This document shows positions 41,401 to 49,575 of a stretch of 64,000 nt of DNA, in pieces (position 1 is the first letter of the stretch; the number at the start of each line of letters is the position of its first letter). The position numbers were made by a program, and so were the translations under genes. The notes beneath the pieces are model-generated. The model was not told the DNA's origin, did no database searches, and saw nothing but the letters and a program-made list of their open reading frames with translations. The DNA comes from Pontiellaceae bacterium B1224 (GTDB taxonomy: Bacteria; Verrucomicrobiota; Kiritimatiellia; Kiritimatiellales; Pontiellaceae). The stretch is taken from contig JAROBA010000003.1 of NCBI GenBank assembly GCA_029432815.1, positions 1 through 64,000 of the forward strand, in the 5' to 3' direction.

Positions 41401-41718
41401 GCAGGCGGCGAGGATTTCGTGTTGTTCCTCGATCGACGGTTTGGATGTGTCTTTGTCTTCGTATTGATGAATGCGGATGCGGCTTTCGTTGCGCCATTTT
41501 TTCAGGAGGCCGAGCGGGGTCGAATCCTCTTCGGGGTTGGGGACGGGGAACAGGCGTTCTCTCGGCAGGTCTTCCCAGTAGGGGGCGGGTGCGGGTTCGT
41601 TGAGAAGGGCAACGAATAGGTTGGTTTGAGCCTGATGAAGATCGGTATCGATCTGAGGTTCCGCTCTCGTGAGAATGGGTAGAAGCATTAACAGTGAACC
41701 TATCAACGAGAGCTTCAT
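38440..41718 (-). CDS. large exported HEAT-repeat protein
   Basis: A 1092-residue protein with a signal peptide (about 1-19, ending TRAEP). The first roughly 550 residues are helical and repetitive, with HEAT-like units such as AVASAADALAFQGATNALPALRKALDRE and AKDHVISAIHELGG. The C-terminal half (from about 650) is beta-rich, with repeated W-S/G-D-D and T/S-N-G-E-W-I patterns that may form a propeller (for example SSNGEWIIAKKNSG). HEAT plus propeller suggests a periplasmic or surface scaffold. I recognise no named family. It is the last gene of a minus-strand run after rnc, starting 8 bases after it. Two degenerate palindromes only (38736 and none exact). Confidence 0.75.
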   Translation of the reverse strand: MKLSLIGSLLMLLPILTRAEPQIDTDLHQAQTNLFVALLNEPAPAPYWEDLPRERLFPVPNPEEDSTPLGLLKKWRNESRIRIHQYEDKDTSKPSIEEQHEILAACEIYPGALTSILEFLDDTPDIQDAVYELYQKGMDAEFYDTDDREEIAQWLMQRGQYLRPQLIQQAKAFHFNGEYLTDDDPLEWLAELDWPTAKTILCTHASSDEPHVQTHALIILYEKAEQEERAEIRTQLITIAENKNLPDSPRADACKVMLDAPWEGREEWFTHLLTTEPQLSHRMTQLLADHIADDPDQLIPIVTQYIDQKNRIAHTNAVLCLSYFNDDSPRADALRPLLPWLSEPRWVDHFLCRLSLIFNLKEVRIPESVTGLIWILLNEDDRAVASAADALAFQGATNALPALRKALDREIDASAKDHVISAIHELGGFSLYEIATSVEIYATKRPADRETTAYAIGSFMDSPWNERFNHEHPVTPALLFYADQLEATDPDTANTIREIVSDWSKAVNDELILAAIQAPLPTADQIKIALNQCHQLRDRQQNALTVLSNGSGFSSAIATVIQENAESAERILRTTEPDLQTLLLACARLNRMELPINLVINLYDPEQKTLALAVDRYLWANDSQPARRARERLHPNERIISGAQYGDFDPDDSNRPFFVEEEIPEILGMNDENPPDEVYLLSSPFSRSYGTAITVHGISGTLYNLSGPNRFASRALTTNEVARFTDFIKRNRINELPAFDAGVSTQRGIYEYAFLTPTNGCIVHINNPSEELEHAPIYSRLIERFHEIRRVKPLTLRYHGIDMLEGFEILHPRFDKKAQAVWSGGDDTRVLLEVNRDLSRWHSFTGAVGAVIDQPAACNIVGARADLPQSLEYHPAPWKCTTPHGLIRTGDIGDDDGLWLYSTNSEPEKLLEGRYARAITSSNGEWIIAKKNSGHRGESLVLFDLVNREEHPVPLPVENFYIIAYLDHLEAFLVGIWDKETKERTYFAVDPSTGKARTLAGIFWPLEDLTYRPLQATATEGLSWAAKYDEEKQATVIGLYDISKFAFEPVMWVPNLYFNSMDMWVNEEQAKVYLVINGDLIRFSLLKEMNPL

Positions 41719-41726
41719 AGGGTCAT

Positions 41727-42434
41727 TTAATCATTACCCTTATTCGCACTGAGTTCTTCCAGTGCCTGGAGGGCTGCTTTGCGTTCGCCTTCGCGTTTGC
41801 TGCCGGCTTGCGCGGTCCATGATTTTCCGCAGGCGGTTACTTTGACGGTGAAGAGGCGGTCGTGTTCGGGGCCGGCGGTTTCAATGGTTTCGTATGCGGG
41901 GATGCCGTGTCCCTGGCTTTGTGCGAGTTCCTGGAGGGCACCTTTTGGATTGGCTTTTTTGACGGGAGCTTCCTGGAGTTCTCCAAGCTCTGGAATAAAG
42001 ACGGTTTTGAAAATCTTATTGGCCGCGCGGGCGCCACCATCCATCCAGGCCGCTCCGATGATGGCTTCGACGGCATCGGCCAGGTTGGAAGCGCGTTCGG
42101 CCCCGCCGTTTTTACGTTCACCCACGCCGAGACGAAGGAATTCGCTGATGCCGATGGTGGCACCGATCTGCGCCAGCTTGCGATCCTGGGTGAGGCGGCT
42201 GCGCAGTTTGGACATATCGCCTTCGCGGGCGTCCGGATTGTTTTTGAAAAGGTATTCGGCCGAAATCAGGCTGAGCACGGCATCGCCCAGATATTCGAGG
42301 CGCTGGTTGTCGTCGTCGAGCTCGTCGTTTTCGTAGCGGAACGAGGGGTGGGTTACGGCGAGCTCGAGCAGCGCTTTTTTTCTGAAGCGGTAGCCGATGG
42401 CCTGTTCGAGTTTTTTGTAGGGTGAGCTGATCAA
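41727..42434 (-). CDS. rnc: ribonuclease III
   Basis: A 235-residue dsRNA-specific endonuclease of rRNA and mRNA processing. The RNase III domain (about 5-150) contains the signature NQRLEYLGDAVLSL (about 41-54) and the second acidic cluster DAVEAIIGAAWMDGG. A double-stranded RNA-binding domain follows (about 160-230, NPKGALQELAQSQGHGIPAYE...TAQAGSKREGERKAALQALEEL). The most sensible start is TTG at 42434-42432, which overlaps the TGA of the upstream methyltransferase gene (TTGA), giving the standard length; the longer frame adds 52 Pro/Arg-rich residues antisense-like in character. Translational coupling is likely. One-mismatch palindromes occur at 41757 and 41981. Confidence 0.9.
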   Translation of the reverse strand: MISSPYKKLEQAIGYRFRKKALLELAVTHPSFRYENDELDDDNQRLEYLGDAVLSLISAEYLFKNNPDAREGDMSKLRSRLTQDRKLAQIGATIGISEFLRLGVGERKNGGAERASNLADAVEAIIGAAWMDGGARAANKIFKTVFIPELGELQEAPVKKANPKGALQELAQSQGHGIPAYETIETAGPEHDRLFTVKVTACGKSWTAQAGSKREGERKAALQALEELSANKGND

Positions 42435-43315
42435 AACGGTGCCGCCGTTCCGATTTTGGTATTGATGGCGGCTTCGGCAATGGAGCGGCCGTCGATCAGT
42501 TTCGGTTGGATGCGCGGGCGCCAGTGCCGGCGTCGGCTGCGGACGAGCAGCTGGTGTCCCGGAATGAATTCCAGTTTGGAAAGCAGCCACATGAACGGGA
42601 AGGCGAGGCTGGCCAGGCTGTAAAGCTGCCGATAGCGGGAGAGGTCGGCCTGTGCCACATTTTCACGGACGAGCCAGCTGGGGACGGGGATGATGGGTTT
42701 CTGCATCAATTCCCCGATGCAGGCGGCGCTTTCCAGAAATCCGTTGGAATAGACGATGGTTTCGGGAACGTCGTAGCCGTCTTTCAGTTTATCGAACAGC
42801 TCCTGAACTTTATAGCCTCTGCGTTTGGCGTTCCGATTCAGCGGAGAGAGACCGAAGAGGGTTTTAAACAGAGCGGTCAGGCTGAGGGGTGCCCGCCGGG
42901 TTTCGGTGATGACCACCCAGCCGTCGTTGCGCAGCACGCGGTGGCATTCGTGGAGAAATTCGTAGTCGTCCGTAAAATATTTCAGGGCCCCGACGATGAT
43001 CAGGCGATCGAAGGAGTTGTCTTCGAAGGGGAGTTTTTCTTCATGCAACAGGCTGATATTTTCGGTCAGGCTATAGGAAACCGAGTCGAAGGCTTCCCGG
43101 GTTGGAACGGCGGTTTTCCAGCTGCCGCCCAGCGTACGCAGCTGCGCGCTGATGGTGCCGTCGCCTTCGCTGATTTCCAGGCATTGGAAATTCAGGGTGG
43201 TGCCGATGGCCTTTTTCAGGCGATCGAGTTTTTTGCTGCGGCGAAGTGAGCGGGTCAGCAGTTTTTCCTGCCAGACGCGCACTTCGGTTTCTAAATTGTT
43301 ATCCGGTTCCCTCAT
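42431..43315 (-). CDS. class I SAM-dependent methyltransferase of unknown target
   Basis: A 294-residue protein. The central Methyltransf_11-like fold shows LNFQCLEISEGDGTISAQL (motif I region, about 40-58), EEKLPFEDNSFDRLIIVGALKYFTDD (motif post-I/II, about 93-118) and LHECHRVLRNDGWVVITE (motif III, about 121-138). The glycine-rich loop is altered (EISEGDG instead of D-x-G-x-G-x-G). The C-terminal part (about 190-260) has hydrophobic segments, suggesting a lipid or quinone-like substrate, but this is inference. Its TGA overlaps the rnc TTG. An exact palindrome encodes FQCLE at 43175, inside motif I. Confidence 0.75.
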   Translation of the reverse strand: MREPDNNLETEVRVWQEKLLTRSLRRSKKLDRLKKAIGTTLNFQCLEISEGDGTISAQLRTLGGSWKTAVPTREAFDSVSYSLTENISLLHEEKLPFEDNSFDRLIIVGALKYFTDDYEFLHECHRVLRNDGWVVITETRRAPLSLTALFKTLFGLSPLNRNAKRRGYKVQELFDKLKDGYDVPETIVYSNGFLESAACIGELMQKPIIPVPSWLVRENVAQADLSRYRQLYSLASLAFPFMWLLSKLEFIPGHQLLVRSRRRHWRPRIQPKLIDGRSIAEAAINTKIGTAAPF

Positions 43316-43349
43316 AGGTCTGGGAATATAGGTGGAGCGGGGCGGCGGA

Positions 43350-44639
43350 TTAAAGTCTATTCATGCCTGAAATTCCGGTCGCTGTTGCTTCGGTCACTTT
43401 CAGGGGCACCACTTGGCCTTGCATATCTTCCAGTCCCTGGAACTCGGCGGGAATGTAGTGGCGGGAATAGCCGGTGGCAGTTCCGTCTTTCACCCGTTCC
43501 ACCAGGACGTCGACTTCCAATCCCTGGAACTGACGATGGTAGTTGACGGCCAAGTCTTCTCCGAGTTCGCGGAGTCGTTCACTTCGTTCCGTGGCCAGCG
43601 CACCGTTGATCTGATTGCCCATTTTGGCGGCCATGGTTTTGGGGCGGGGGGAATAGGTGAAAACGTGCATCTGTGAGAACCCGACTTTTTTGCAGAAGGC
43701 ATAGGATTCGTCAAAATAGGTGTCGGTTTCGCCGGGAAAGCCGACGATGACATCGGTGGTGAAGGCCGGGTTGTCCAGCGCGGCACGGGCGCGTTCGACG
43801 GCATCGTAGTATTCGGCGGCGGTGTAGCCGCGGCGCATGGCGTGCAGCACGGCATCGGAACCGGACTGCAGGGAAAGGTGCAGGTGCGGCATAATGTTGG
43901 GGGACGATGCCCAGACATCGAGCAGCTCATCGGTCAGCTCGCCCGGATGCAGGCTGGAAAGGCGGATTCTTCCAATGTCTGGAATCTGAATCAGGTTTCG
44001 CAGCATGTCCGCCAGCGAGGAGTCGCGGCCGCGTCCGTAGAGCCCGACACTCACCCCCGTGACGACAATTTCGCGGTAGCCGGCTTCGGTGAGCGCGGTG
44101 GCTTCGCGGACGGCATCTTCGATGGCTTTATCGCGCGGTTCTTTGCGAAGCTGCGGGATGATACAGAAAGAGCAGCCGATATCGCAGCCGTCCTGCACCT
44201 TAAGAAAGGCGCGGGTATGATCGCCGAAGCGCGAAATGGTGAAGGTGTCTGTTTCAATTCCGGCTACGCCATGCTGCCTGGGCATGGCCAGAGAATCGAG
44301 CTGCTCGGCTAGGCGCTGCAGCCAATCGGCTCCGGCGGGGACGCGGAAAATCGGGTCCTGATCGATCTGCGTCAGCTCGTCGGTGGCGGCACAGCCCGTG
44401 ACGATGACGTGGGCGAGCGGGTTGTTGCGTTGCATTTTGCGGATGGTCTGGCGCGATTTCTGAGCGGCCGCCGCCGTGACGCCGCAGGTGTGAACCACAA
44501 TGATATCGGCATCGTCAGACGCCTCGGTTTTGTTCAGGCCGTACCGTTCCAGCAACTGTTCGATTTGCTGGGCATCGTATTGGTTGACTTTACAGCCCAG
44601 AACATTAACGAGATAGGTTTGAAGATTTTCGGAATGCAT
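43350..44639 (-). CDS. mtaB: tRNA methylthiotransferase MtaB (radical SAM)
   Basis: A 429-residue methylthiotransferase that converts t6A to ms2t6A next to the anticodon of certain tRNAs. The N-terminal UPF0004 domain has LGCKVNQYDA (Cys 16), VVHTCGVT (about 49-56) and VTGCAA (about 80-85), the three Cys of one cluster. The radical SAM motif CDIGCSFC (about 151-158) holds the other. A TRAM domain ends the protein. NQYDA and GVT point to MtaB rather than MiaB or RimO. Three exact palindromes lie in it (43428, 43515, 43970), the densest cluster in any gene here. It diverges from nrfH. Confidence 0.93.
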   Translation of the reverse strand: MHSENLQTYLVNVLGCKVNQYDAQQIEQLLERYGLNKTEASDDADIIVVHTCGVTAAAAQKSRQTIRKMQRNNPLAHVIVTGCAATDELTQIDQDPIFRVPAGADWLQRLAEQLDSLAMPRQHGVAGIETDTFTISRFGDHTRAFLKVQDGCDIGCSFCIIPQLRKEPRDKAIEDAVREATALTEAGYREIVVTGVSVGLYGRGRDSSLADMLRNLIQIPDIGRIRLSSLHPGELTDELLDVWASSPNIMPHLHLSLQSGSDAVLHAMRRGYTAAEYYDAVERARAALDNPAFTTDVIVGFPGETDTYFDESYAFCKKVGFSQMHVFTYSPRPKTMAAKMGNQINGALATERSERLRELGEDLAVNYHRQFQGLEVDVLVERVKDGTATGYSRHYIPAEFQGLEDMQGQVVPLKVTEATATGISGMNRL

Positions 44640-44682
44640 GATATGAGTACCTCAGGTTCGAAAGGGTTGAATCTCTTACGTG

Positions 44683-44697
44683 TTCCAAGGATTGGAA
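44683..44697. repeat. TTCCA-N5-TGGAA palindrome upstream of mtaB
   Basis: TTCCAAGGATTGGAA lies 44 bases before the mtaB start. A one-mismatch copy, TTCCAAACCTTGGAG, follows at 44760-44774, toward nrfH. Both are in the mtaB-nrfH divergent spacer. Confidence 0.9.
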
Positions 44698-44810
44698 TCA
44701 AGCGGATTTTCTGTGCTTATTGAAATCAGGTTTAAATAAGGATTCGCCGAGTTTAATCCTTCCAAACCTTGGAGGGTTCCGGCACTGTGCGTAATTGTGA
44801 GTAAAGGGAG

Positions 44811-44816
44811 TATAAT
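44811..44816 (+). promoter_or_regulatory. candidate -10 box of the nrfHA promoter
   Basis: A perfect TATAAT 53 bases before nrfH. No good -35 stands 16-18 bases upstream, which fits an activator-dependent promoter. I do not see a clear FNR site; the degenerate palindrome at 44760-44774 is centred about 52 bases upstream of the expected start site. Confidence 0.4.
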
Positions 44817-44868
44817 AGGCGGGTTTAAGGGCCCGTGTTTTGTGACTTCCAATTAAGGGGTTAAGAGG

Positions 44869-45378
44869 ATGTTGAGTAAAAAGGCACTAATTCTGGCCGC
44901 CATGCTGGGTTTATTAATAGGTACCGGTGCGTTTACGTTCCGGTATGCCGAAGGGCTTTCCTATTTCAGTACAGATCCGGCCGCCTGTGCTAACTGTCAT
45001 ATTATGAATCCGCAATATGACTCCTGGCAGAAATCCAGCCATCATCATGTGGCCGGTTGCGTGGATTGCCATCTGCCGCACGACTTCATTGGCAAATACA
45101 TCGCGAAAGCGGAGAACGGTTGGCACCACTCCAAAGGGTTCACGATGCAGGACTTTCATGAGCCGATCATCATTAAGGGAAAGAATAAAAAGATCCTGCA
45201 GCACAATTGCGTTGGGTGTCATGAAGACACCGTTCACGAAATGTTCAGGCAGGATATAACCAATCCGGATGCAGTCAGTTGTGTGCATTGTCATGCGTCG
45301 GTGGGCCATGGGACCTTGCCGACCAATATCGGCGGAGCAGATTTAGGAGAGAAACGGGAAAGGGAAAACCATGAATAA
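44869..45378 (+). CDS. nrfH: NrfH, tetrahaem quinol dehydrogenase of nitrite reductase
   Basis: A 169-residue NapC/NirT-type cytochrome c with one N-terminal membrane helix (about 5-25). Four CxxCH haem sites start at C40, C64, C114 and C138. It takes electrons from membrane quinol and passes them to NrfA in respiratory ammonification. The conserved Met after the first haem ([10 protein letters not shown]) matches the Met ligand seen in NrfH. AAGGGG lies 8 bases before ATG. It overlaps nrfA by 8 bases, so the two are coupled. No cytochrome c maturation genes lie nearby. Confidence 0.95.
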   Translation: MLSKKALILAAMLGLLIGTGAFTFRYAEGLSYFSTDPAACANCHIMNPQYDSWQKSSHHHVAGCVDCHLPHDFIGKYIAKAENGWHHSKGFTMQDFHEPIIIKGKNKKILQHNCVGCHEDTVHEMFRQDITNPDAVSCVHCHASVGHGTLPTNIGGADLGEKRERENHE

Positions 45379-46795
45379 ACTAAAGAGCAAAAAGGGAAGC
45401 GCCGGGATATTTATCGGACTCATCATTGTTGTGGCCATTGCCTCCGCCTTGGTTACGGCACTGCTGACGAATATATTCGAACGTAAAGTTGAGGCTAAGG
45501 ACCGCTATGTGCGGGTGGTTGAGGTGACAGAAGATACCACCGACCCAGCGGTTTGGGGCAAAAACTGGCCGAAACAATACGACAGTTATAAGCGCACGGC
45601 GATCAGCACCCGCACCCGTTTTGGTGGACATGGTGGCAGCGAAGCCCTTCCTGAAGAAAAGATTGAGCGCGATCCGTGGCTTAAGCGCATGTTTTTGGGC
45701 TATGCCTTTTCCATCGATTATCGCGACCGTCGTGGACATGCCTTTATGCTGACCGATCAGGAAAGTACCGAACGTCTGACGAAGCCGCAGTCGGGTTCCT
45801 GCATGCACTGCCACGCTTCCATCATGCCGGTTTATCGTGAACTTGGAGATGGTGACGCGCTGGTGGGGATGGAAATGACGCATAAGATGCCGTATGAGGA
45901 ACTGAATAAGATGGTTCATGATATGGGGCACGGTCATTCTGTTTCCTGTGTGGATTGTCACGTTCCGGAAAGCATGCAGTTACGCGTAACCCGCCCGGCC
46001 TTCATTGTCGGCCTGCAACGACTTGCTGAATCTGATGCGCCGGTTCCGGCCATTCCCTCAATCGATATCTGGCGTCAAGGTTCGCGTTCTGAACCATACG
46101 ATCCCAATGTTGATGCGACTCGTGGAGAAATGCGCTCATTCGCCTGCGGGCAGTGTCACGTGGAATATTATTGTTCCAGCGCGATGCCGCTTACATTTCC
46201 ATGGGGCAACGGTTTGACCATGGACGATGAAGAACAGTTCTGGAACGAAACCGAAATGCATGGAGAGCGATTCTACGATTACAAGCACAAAGAATCCGGT
46301 GCCGAAATTCTCAAGGCCCAGCATCCTGAATTCGAGCTCTGGAGTCAGGGCATTCACGCCCGAAGCGGAGTTTCCTGTGCCGATTGCCACATGCCTTATA
46401 TGCGCGATGGGGCATCAAAAGTGTCTGATCACTGGGTACGCAGTCCGCTGTTGAATGTCAATCGGGCCTGTCAGGTGTGTCATCACATTCCTGAAAGTGA
46501 AATTCTGGCCCGGGTGGATTCCATTCAGCAGAAAAACTTTGATCTGCTGCAGCGCGGCGGTGCCGCCCTGATGGATCTGCTGGATGCCGTGAATGCCGCC
46601 AAGGAAGCCGGCGCAACTCCTGAACAGCTGAAACCGGCGTTGGAAATGCAACGCAAGGCGCAGTGGCGTCTGGATTATATTGCAGCGGAAAACTCTATGG
46701 GATTCCATGCGCCGCAGGAAGCCGCCCGTATTTTGGGCGAAGCGGCCGACTATGCCCGTCAGGGTCAGGTGGAAGCGCTTAAGCTTGTGAAATAA
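45371..46795 (+). CDS. nrfA: NrfA, pentahaem cytochrome c nitrite reductase (CxxCH-type active haem)
   Basis: A 474-residue periplasmic enzyme that reduces nitrite to ammonium with six electrons. The N-terminal anchor helix (about 12-35) is followed by [15 protein letters not shown], a conserved NrfA block. Five haem motifs are present: CMHCH (C144), [22 protein letters not shown] and CQVCH. The first, which binds the catalytic haem, is CxxCH; in E. coli and many others it is CxxCK with Lys as ligand, so this is the less common His-type. The Tyr of VEYYC and the His in [11 protein letters not shown] fit the active site. An intrinsic terminator follows at 46825-46856. Confidence 0.94.
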   Translation: MNKLKSKKGSAGIFIGLIIVVAIASALVTALLTNIFERKVEAKDRYVRVVEVTEDTTDPAVWGKNWPKQYDSYKRTAISTRTRFGGHGGSEALPEEKIERDPWLKRMFLGYAFSIDYRDRRGHAFMLTDQESTERLTKPQSGSCMHCHASIMPVYRELGDGDALVGMEMTHKMPYEELNKMVHDMGHGHSVSCVDCHVPESMQLRVTRPAFIVGLQRLAESDAPVPAIPSIDIWRQGSRSEPYDPNVDATRGEMRSFACGQCHVEYYCSSAMPLTFPWGNGLTMDDEEQFWNETEMHGERFYDYKHKESGAEILKAQHPEFELWSQGIHARSGVSCADCHMPYMRDGASKVSDHWVRSPLLNVNRACQVCHHIPESEILARVDSIQQKNFDLLQRGGAALMDLLDAVNAAKEAGATPEQLKPALEMQRKAQWRLDYIAAENSMGFHAPQEAARILGEAADYARQGQVEALKLVK

Positions 46796-46800
46796 CATTT

Positions 46801-46815
46801 TTCCATTCCTTGGAA
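46801..46815. repeat. TTCCA-N5-TGGAA palindrome after nrfA
   Basis: TTCCATTCCTTGGAA, six bases after the nrfA stop; A/T-runs extend the arms to TTTTTCCA / TGGAAAAA. It is the only exact copy whose centre breaks the R...Y rule. Confidence 0.9.
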
Positions 46816-46824
46816 AAAAATATG

Positions 46825-46856
46825 GAGGTGTCCTGCTTGGCGGGGCGCCTCTTTTG
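46825..46856 (+). terminator. intrinsic terminator of nrfHA
   Basis: GAGGTGTCC (46825-46833) pairs with GGGCGCCTC (46843-46851) with two G-U pairs across a 9-base loop, then TTTTGT. Confidence 0.75.
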
Positions 46857-46958
46857 TATATAAAACCCAAGGGTTTGATGAGTTTCCAATGGACGGATTC
46901 GGGGGGCTATGAAAAGCTGTAGCCCGTATTGATGAATAATTTTGAAACGGGAGAAGGT

Positions 46959-47534
46959 ATGAAGCAGGAAGAAGTTTTTAAAATCTTTAAAGAAACCGGT
47001 GCATTGCTGACCGGACATTTTGAGCTACGATCGGGATTGCACAGCAACCAGTTTTTTCAATGTGCGCTGGTACTGCAGTATCCGCGTATTGCCGGGCAGC
47101 TTTGCGAAGCGCTCGTGGAAAAAATGAAGGCAGAACTCCAGAATCTGGAAGTCGACACCGTGATTGCTCCGGCCATGGGCGGGATCACGATTGGACATGA
47201 TGTTGCGCGTGCGCTGGGGGTTCGCTTTATTTTTGTTGAAAAAGAGGACAATAAGCTGGTGTTGCGTCGCTTTAAAATTAAGCCGGGCGAGCGCTTTGTG
47301 ATTGCCGAAGATGTGGTGACCCGTGGCGGTCGCGTGCAGGAAACGGTTGATATTGTTGAAGAAAACGGAGGCGAGGTTGCTGCGATCGGCATTCTGGTGA
47401 ACCGCAGCGGCGGAAAAGCAGCATTTAACGCTCCGCTGATCAGTCTGCTTGATATTGAGCCGATCACATACGATCCGGCCGATTGCCCGCTCTGTAAAGA
47501 AGGGTTGGAGCTGGTTCATCCGGGCAGTAAATAA
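46959..47534 (+). CDS. pyrE: orotate phosphoribosyltransferase
   Basis: A 191-residue enzyme that joins orotate and PRPP to give OMP in pyrimidine synthesis. The PRPP-binding motif is VIAEDVVTRGGRVQETVDIVE (about 111-131), preceded by the conserved FIFVEKEDNKLVLRR and by the early HFELRSGLHSNQFFQCALVL. GGGAGAAGG just before 46959 fixes the ATG; a TTG-initiated frame 10 codons longer is less likely. It works two steps after the dihydroorotase encoded at 18323-19642. A one-mismatch palindrome (47136) encodes LQNLE. Confidence 0.93.
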   Translation: MKQEEVFKIFKETGALLTGHFELRSGLHSNQFFQCALVLQYPRIAGQLCEALVEKMKAELQNLEVDTVIAPAMGGITIGHDVARALGVRFIFVEKEDNKLVLRRFKIKPGERFVIAEDVVTRGGRVQETVDIVEENGGEVAAIGILVNRSGGKAAFNAPLISLLDIEPITYDPADCPLCKEGLELVHPGSK

Positions 47535-47616
47535 TTTGATTCATCGCTTTGACTTGTTCAACGTGAGCGAGTAGGTTACGAAGCTTGTTTTTTAGAAATT
47601 GAATAGGAGGTTGCCT

Positions 47617-48333
47617 GTGTCGCATCCGTTAGAACCGATTTATGCCTTGCAGAAGAAGGATCGTAAACTGATTAAACTCATGCGGGAACTCCGCGATATC
47701 CCGCAGCGTAAGAGCGACATAGAAGCGCAGCTCAGCGGTTCGAAGAAAAAGCTCGAAATGGCGCTCGATAGTAGAAAGCACACCGAAGCCACGCTGAAAG
47801 AGCAGGAGCTTGAGGTGGCAAGCCTTAAAGAAAAGGTTACCAAATATAAAAATCAGCAGATGGAAGCTCAGACGAACGAGCAATACCGCGCTTTCGTAAA
47901 AGAAATCGGTACCGTTGAGGATGAGATTAAAGCTCTTGAGGAAAAGGAGATCCAGCTGATGGAAAACCTTGAATCAGGCAAGGCCATTGTTGCTGAACGC
48001 GAAGAAAAGCTTGGCGGGGAAAAAGCCGGTATTGCTGACGAGCTGGCTGAACTTGACGAGCGCGCGGAATATCTTCAGGAAAAAATCGAAGGCATGAAAG
48101 CCGATCGAAACCGTGCAGCTGCCGGTTGCGACAAAGCGTTGCTTCAGAAGTACAGCCGGATTCTGAATAATAAAAAGGACTTTGCAGTTGTGCTTGTTGA
48201 ACCGGGCGGACATTGCGGAGGCTGCCACATGAAGCTTCCGCCGCAGGTCACGAATGATGCGCGTAATCCGACTAAAATTGTTGCATGCAACTTCTGCGGT
48301 CGCATCGTTTATAATCCGCCGGAACGAGGATAA
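47617..48333 (+). CDS. coiled-coil protein with C-terminal C4 zinc ribbon (CdsZ / zf-RING_7 type)
   Basis: A 238-residue protein. Residues about 10-180 form a long heptad-rich antiparallel coiled coil with many Glu/Lys. The end carries a C4 zinc ribbon: C-G-G-C (about 206-209) and C-N-F-C (about 225-228), followed by GRIVYNP. This matches the widespread 'C4-type zinc ribbon domain' family, whose members have been linked to flagellar or secretion chaperoning and nucleic-acid binding; no role is proven here. AGGAGG lies 6 bases before GTG at 47617, which I take as the start. RNase P RNA follows directly, a neighbour arrangement seen in several bacteria. Confidence 0.85.
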   Translation: MSHPLEPIYALQKKDRKLIKLMRELRDIPQRKSDIEAQLSGSKKKLEMALDSRKHTEATLKEQELEVASLKEKVTKYKNQQMEAQTNEQYRAFVKEIGTVEDEIKALEEKEIQLMENLESGKAIVAEREEKLGGEKAGIADELAELDERAEYLQEKIEGMKADRNRAAAGCDKALLQKYSRILNNKKDFAVVLVEPGGHCGGCHMKLPPQVTNDARNPTKIVACNFCGRIVYNPPERG

Positions 48334-48406
48334 GACCGTTTTAAGCAGTTAAATTTTAGGTGCTAAGTCGCTTAAAACTTAACTCTTGAAACTTAAAAAC
48401 TTTTTT

Positions 48407-48757
48407 CAGGCAGGGTGTATCGGTCGCTCTCCGTTTCGGCGGGGGGAGGAAAGTCCGGACTCCGCAGGGCAGGACGTCCCGTGGTTAACGCGGGAACTCA
48501 TGTGCCAGATCGCATGGGATGGAAAGTGCCGCAGAAAATATACCGCCATGTCCGCTTTGCGGGTGTGGTAAGGGTGAAATGGTGGTGGTAAGAGCCCACC
48601 GGGCCAGAGGCAACGATGGTCGCATGGTAAACCCCGTCCGGAGCAAGATCAAATAGGGAACAAGGAACGGCCCGTTCCGCTTGAGTTCCGGGTTGAACGC
48701 ACTAGATAAATGACTGACACCGTAAGGTGAACAGAATCCGGCTTACCGCCCTGCCTG
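48407..48757 (+). ncRNA. rnpB: RNase P RNA, bacterial class A
   Basis: The catalytic RNA that matures tRNA 5' ends. Conserved blocks are visible in order: GAGGAAAGTCCGGACTCC (about 48447), AGAGCCCACCGG (about 48591), AAACCCCGTCCGGAGCAAGA (about 48630), ATAAATGACTG (about 48706) and ACAGAATCCGGCTTA (about 48731). The terminal helix P1 pairs CAGGCAGGG (48407-48415) with CCCTGCCTG (48749-48757). The length of about 350 nt is usual. A T-rich stretch follows without a clear hairpin of its own. Confidence 0.96.
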
Positions 48758-48787
48758 TCTTTTCTTTTTCTGCTTCAGGAAGGGCTC

Positions 48788-49453
48788 TTACTGCTTTGGA
48801 AATTTTCCCTTCTTAATGACCTCGTACGCCAGCCGATCCAGGGCTTTCCCGTTGGGAAGTTCCAGCTTGTTTTTTATATTGATCCGGTGTGTGTCTACGG
48901 TATTCCGACTGATCTTTAGATGTTCACTGATGGTTACGGTGTCGAGGCCTTCACCGATCAGTTTGAAGATATCCATTTCGCGGTTGGAGAGGGTATCTAT
49001 CAAGCTTCTGGGCCTGTTACTGTGGCCTTGAATTTTTCTGAGAATTCGTCGTTTGGATTCCGGAGTAAAATACAGTTCGCCGGATAGAATTGTGCGAATT
49101 GCACTCTTCAAGGATGCCGGAGGCGATGTCTTCATCACATATCCATTGGCGCCTACGGCCGCTGTTCGTTCGGCAAACAGTTTTTCCTCAGACATGGTAT
49201 AGACCAGCACGAGCAGTTTGGGATATAGCTTTTTAACCTGCTCAATTAAAAAAGTACCATCGGAGTCGCCAAGTGATAAATCGACAATCACGATGTCTGG
49301 AAGTTTTTCCTGCAGTTTGAGGAGTGCTTCTTCAACAGAGGATGCGACCGCTATTATCTCAAGATCGTCTTCGGTTGCCAGCAGCGTCTTTAAACCGTCG
49401 TGTATGATGGGATGGTCATCAATGACCATAATTTTACTTGTTTCATTCTTCAT
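48788..49453 (-). CDS. NarL/FixJ-type response regulator (orphan)
   Basis: A 221-residue two-component regulator. The receiver domain (about 7-125) has the acidic pair in VIDDHP, the phosphoacceptor Asp in IVIVDLSLGD (about 58) and the conserved Thr/Lys further on (VYTMSEEK, YVMKTSPP). The LuxR-type helix-turn-helix follows (about 150-215: LSNREMDIFKLIGEGLDTVTISEHLKISRNTVDTHRINIKNKL). No histidine kinase is encoded nearby, so its partner is elsewhere. Nitrate/nitrite regulators belong to this family and nrfHA lies 2 kb away, but that link is only suggestive. Confidence 0.9.
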   Translation of the reverse strand: MKNETSKIMVIDDHPIIHDGLKTLLATEDDLEIIAVASSVEEALLKLQEKLPDIVIVDLSLGDSDGTFLIEQVKKLYPKLLVLVYTMSEEKLFAERTAAVGANGYVMKTSPPASLKSAIRTILSGELYFTPESKRRILRKIQGHSNRPRSLIDTLSNREMDIFKLIGEGLDTVTISEHLKISRNTVDTHRINIKNKLELPNGKALDRLAYEVIKKGKFPKQ

Positions 49454-49575
49454 AGCTTAGTGTCTTACCCCTTAGTACCGCAGGGTAAGATAAATAAAAT
49501 GAAGGTAAAAAAGAAGAGCTATTTTATGCCAAGAGCAGATCAGGTTTGTAAGCGAGGTTGTTTGTTGGTGTTTAA

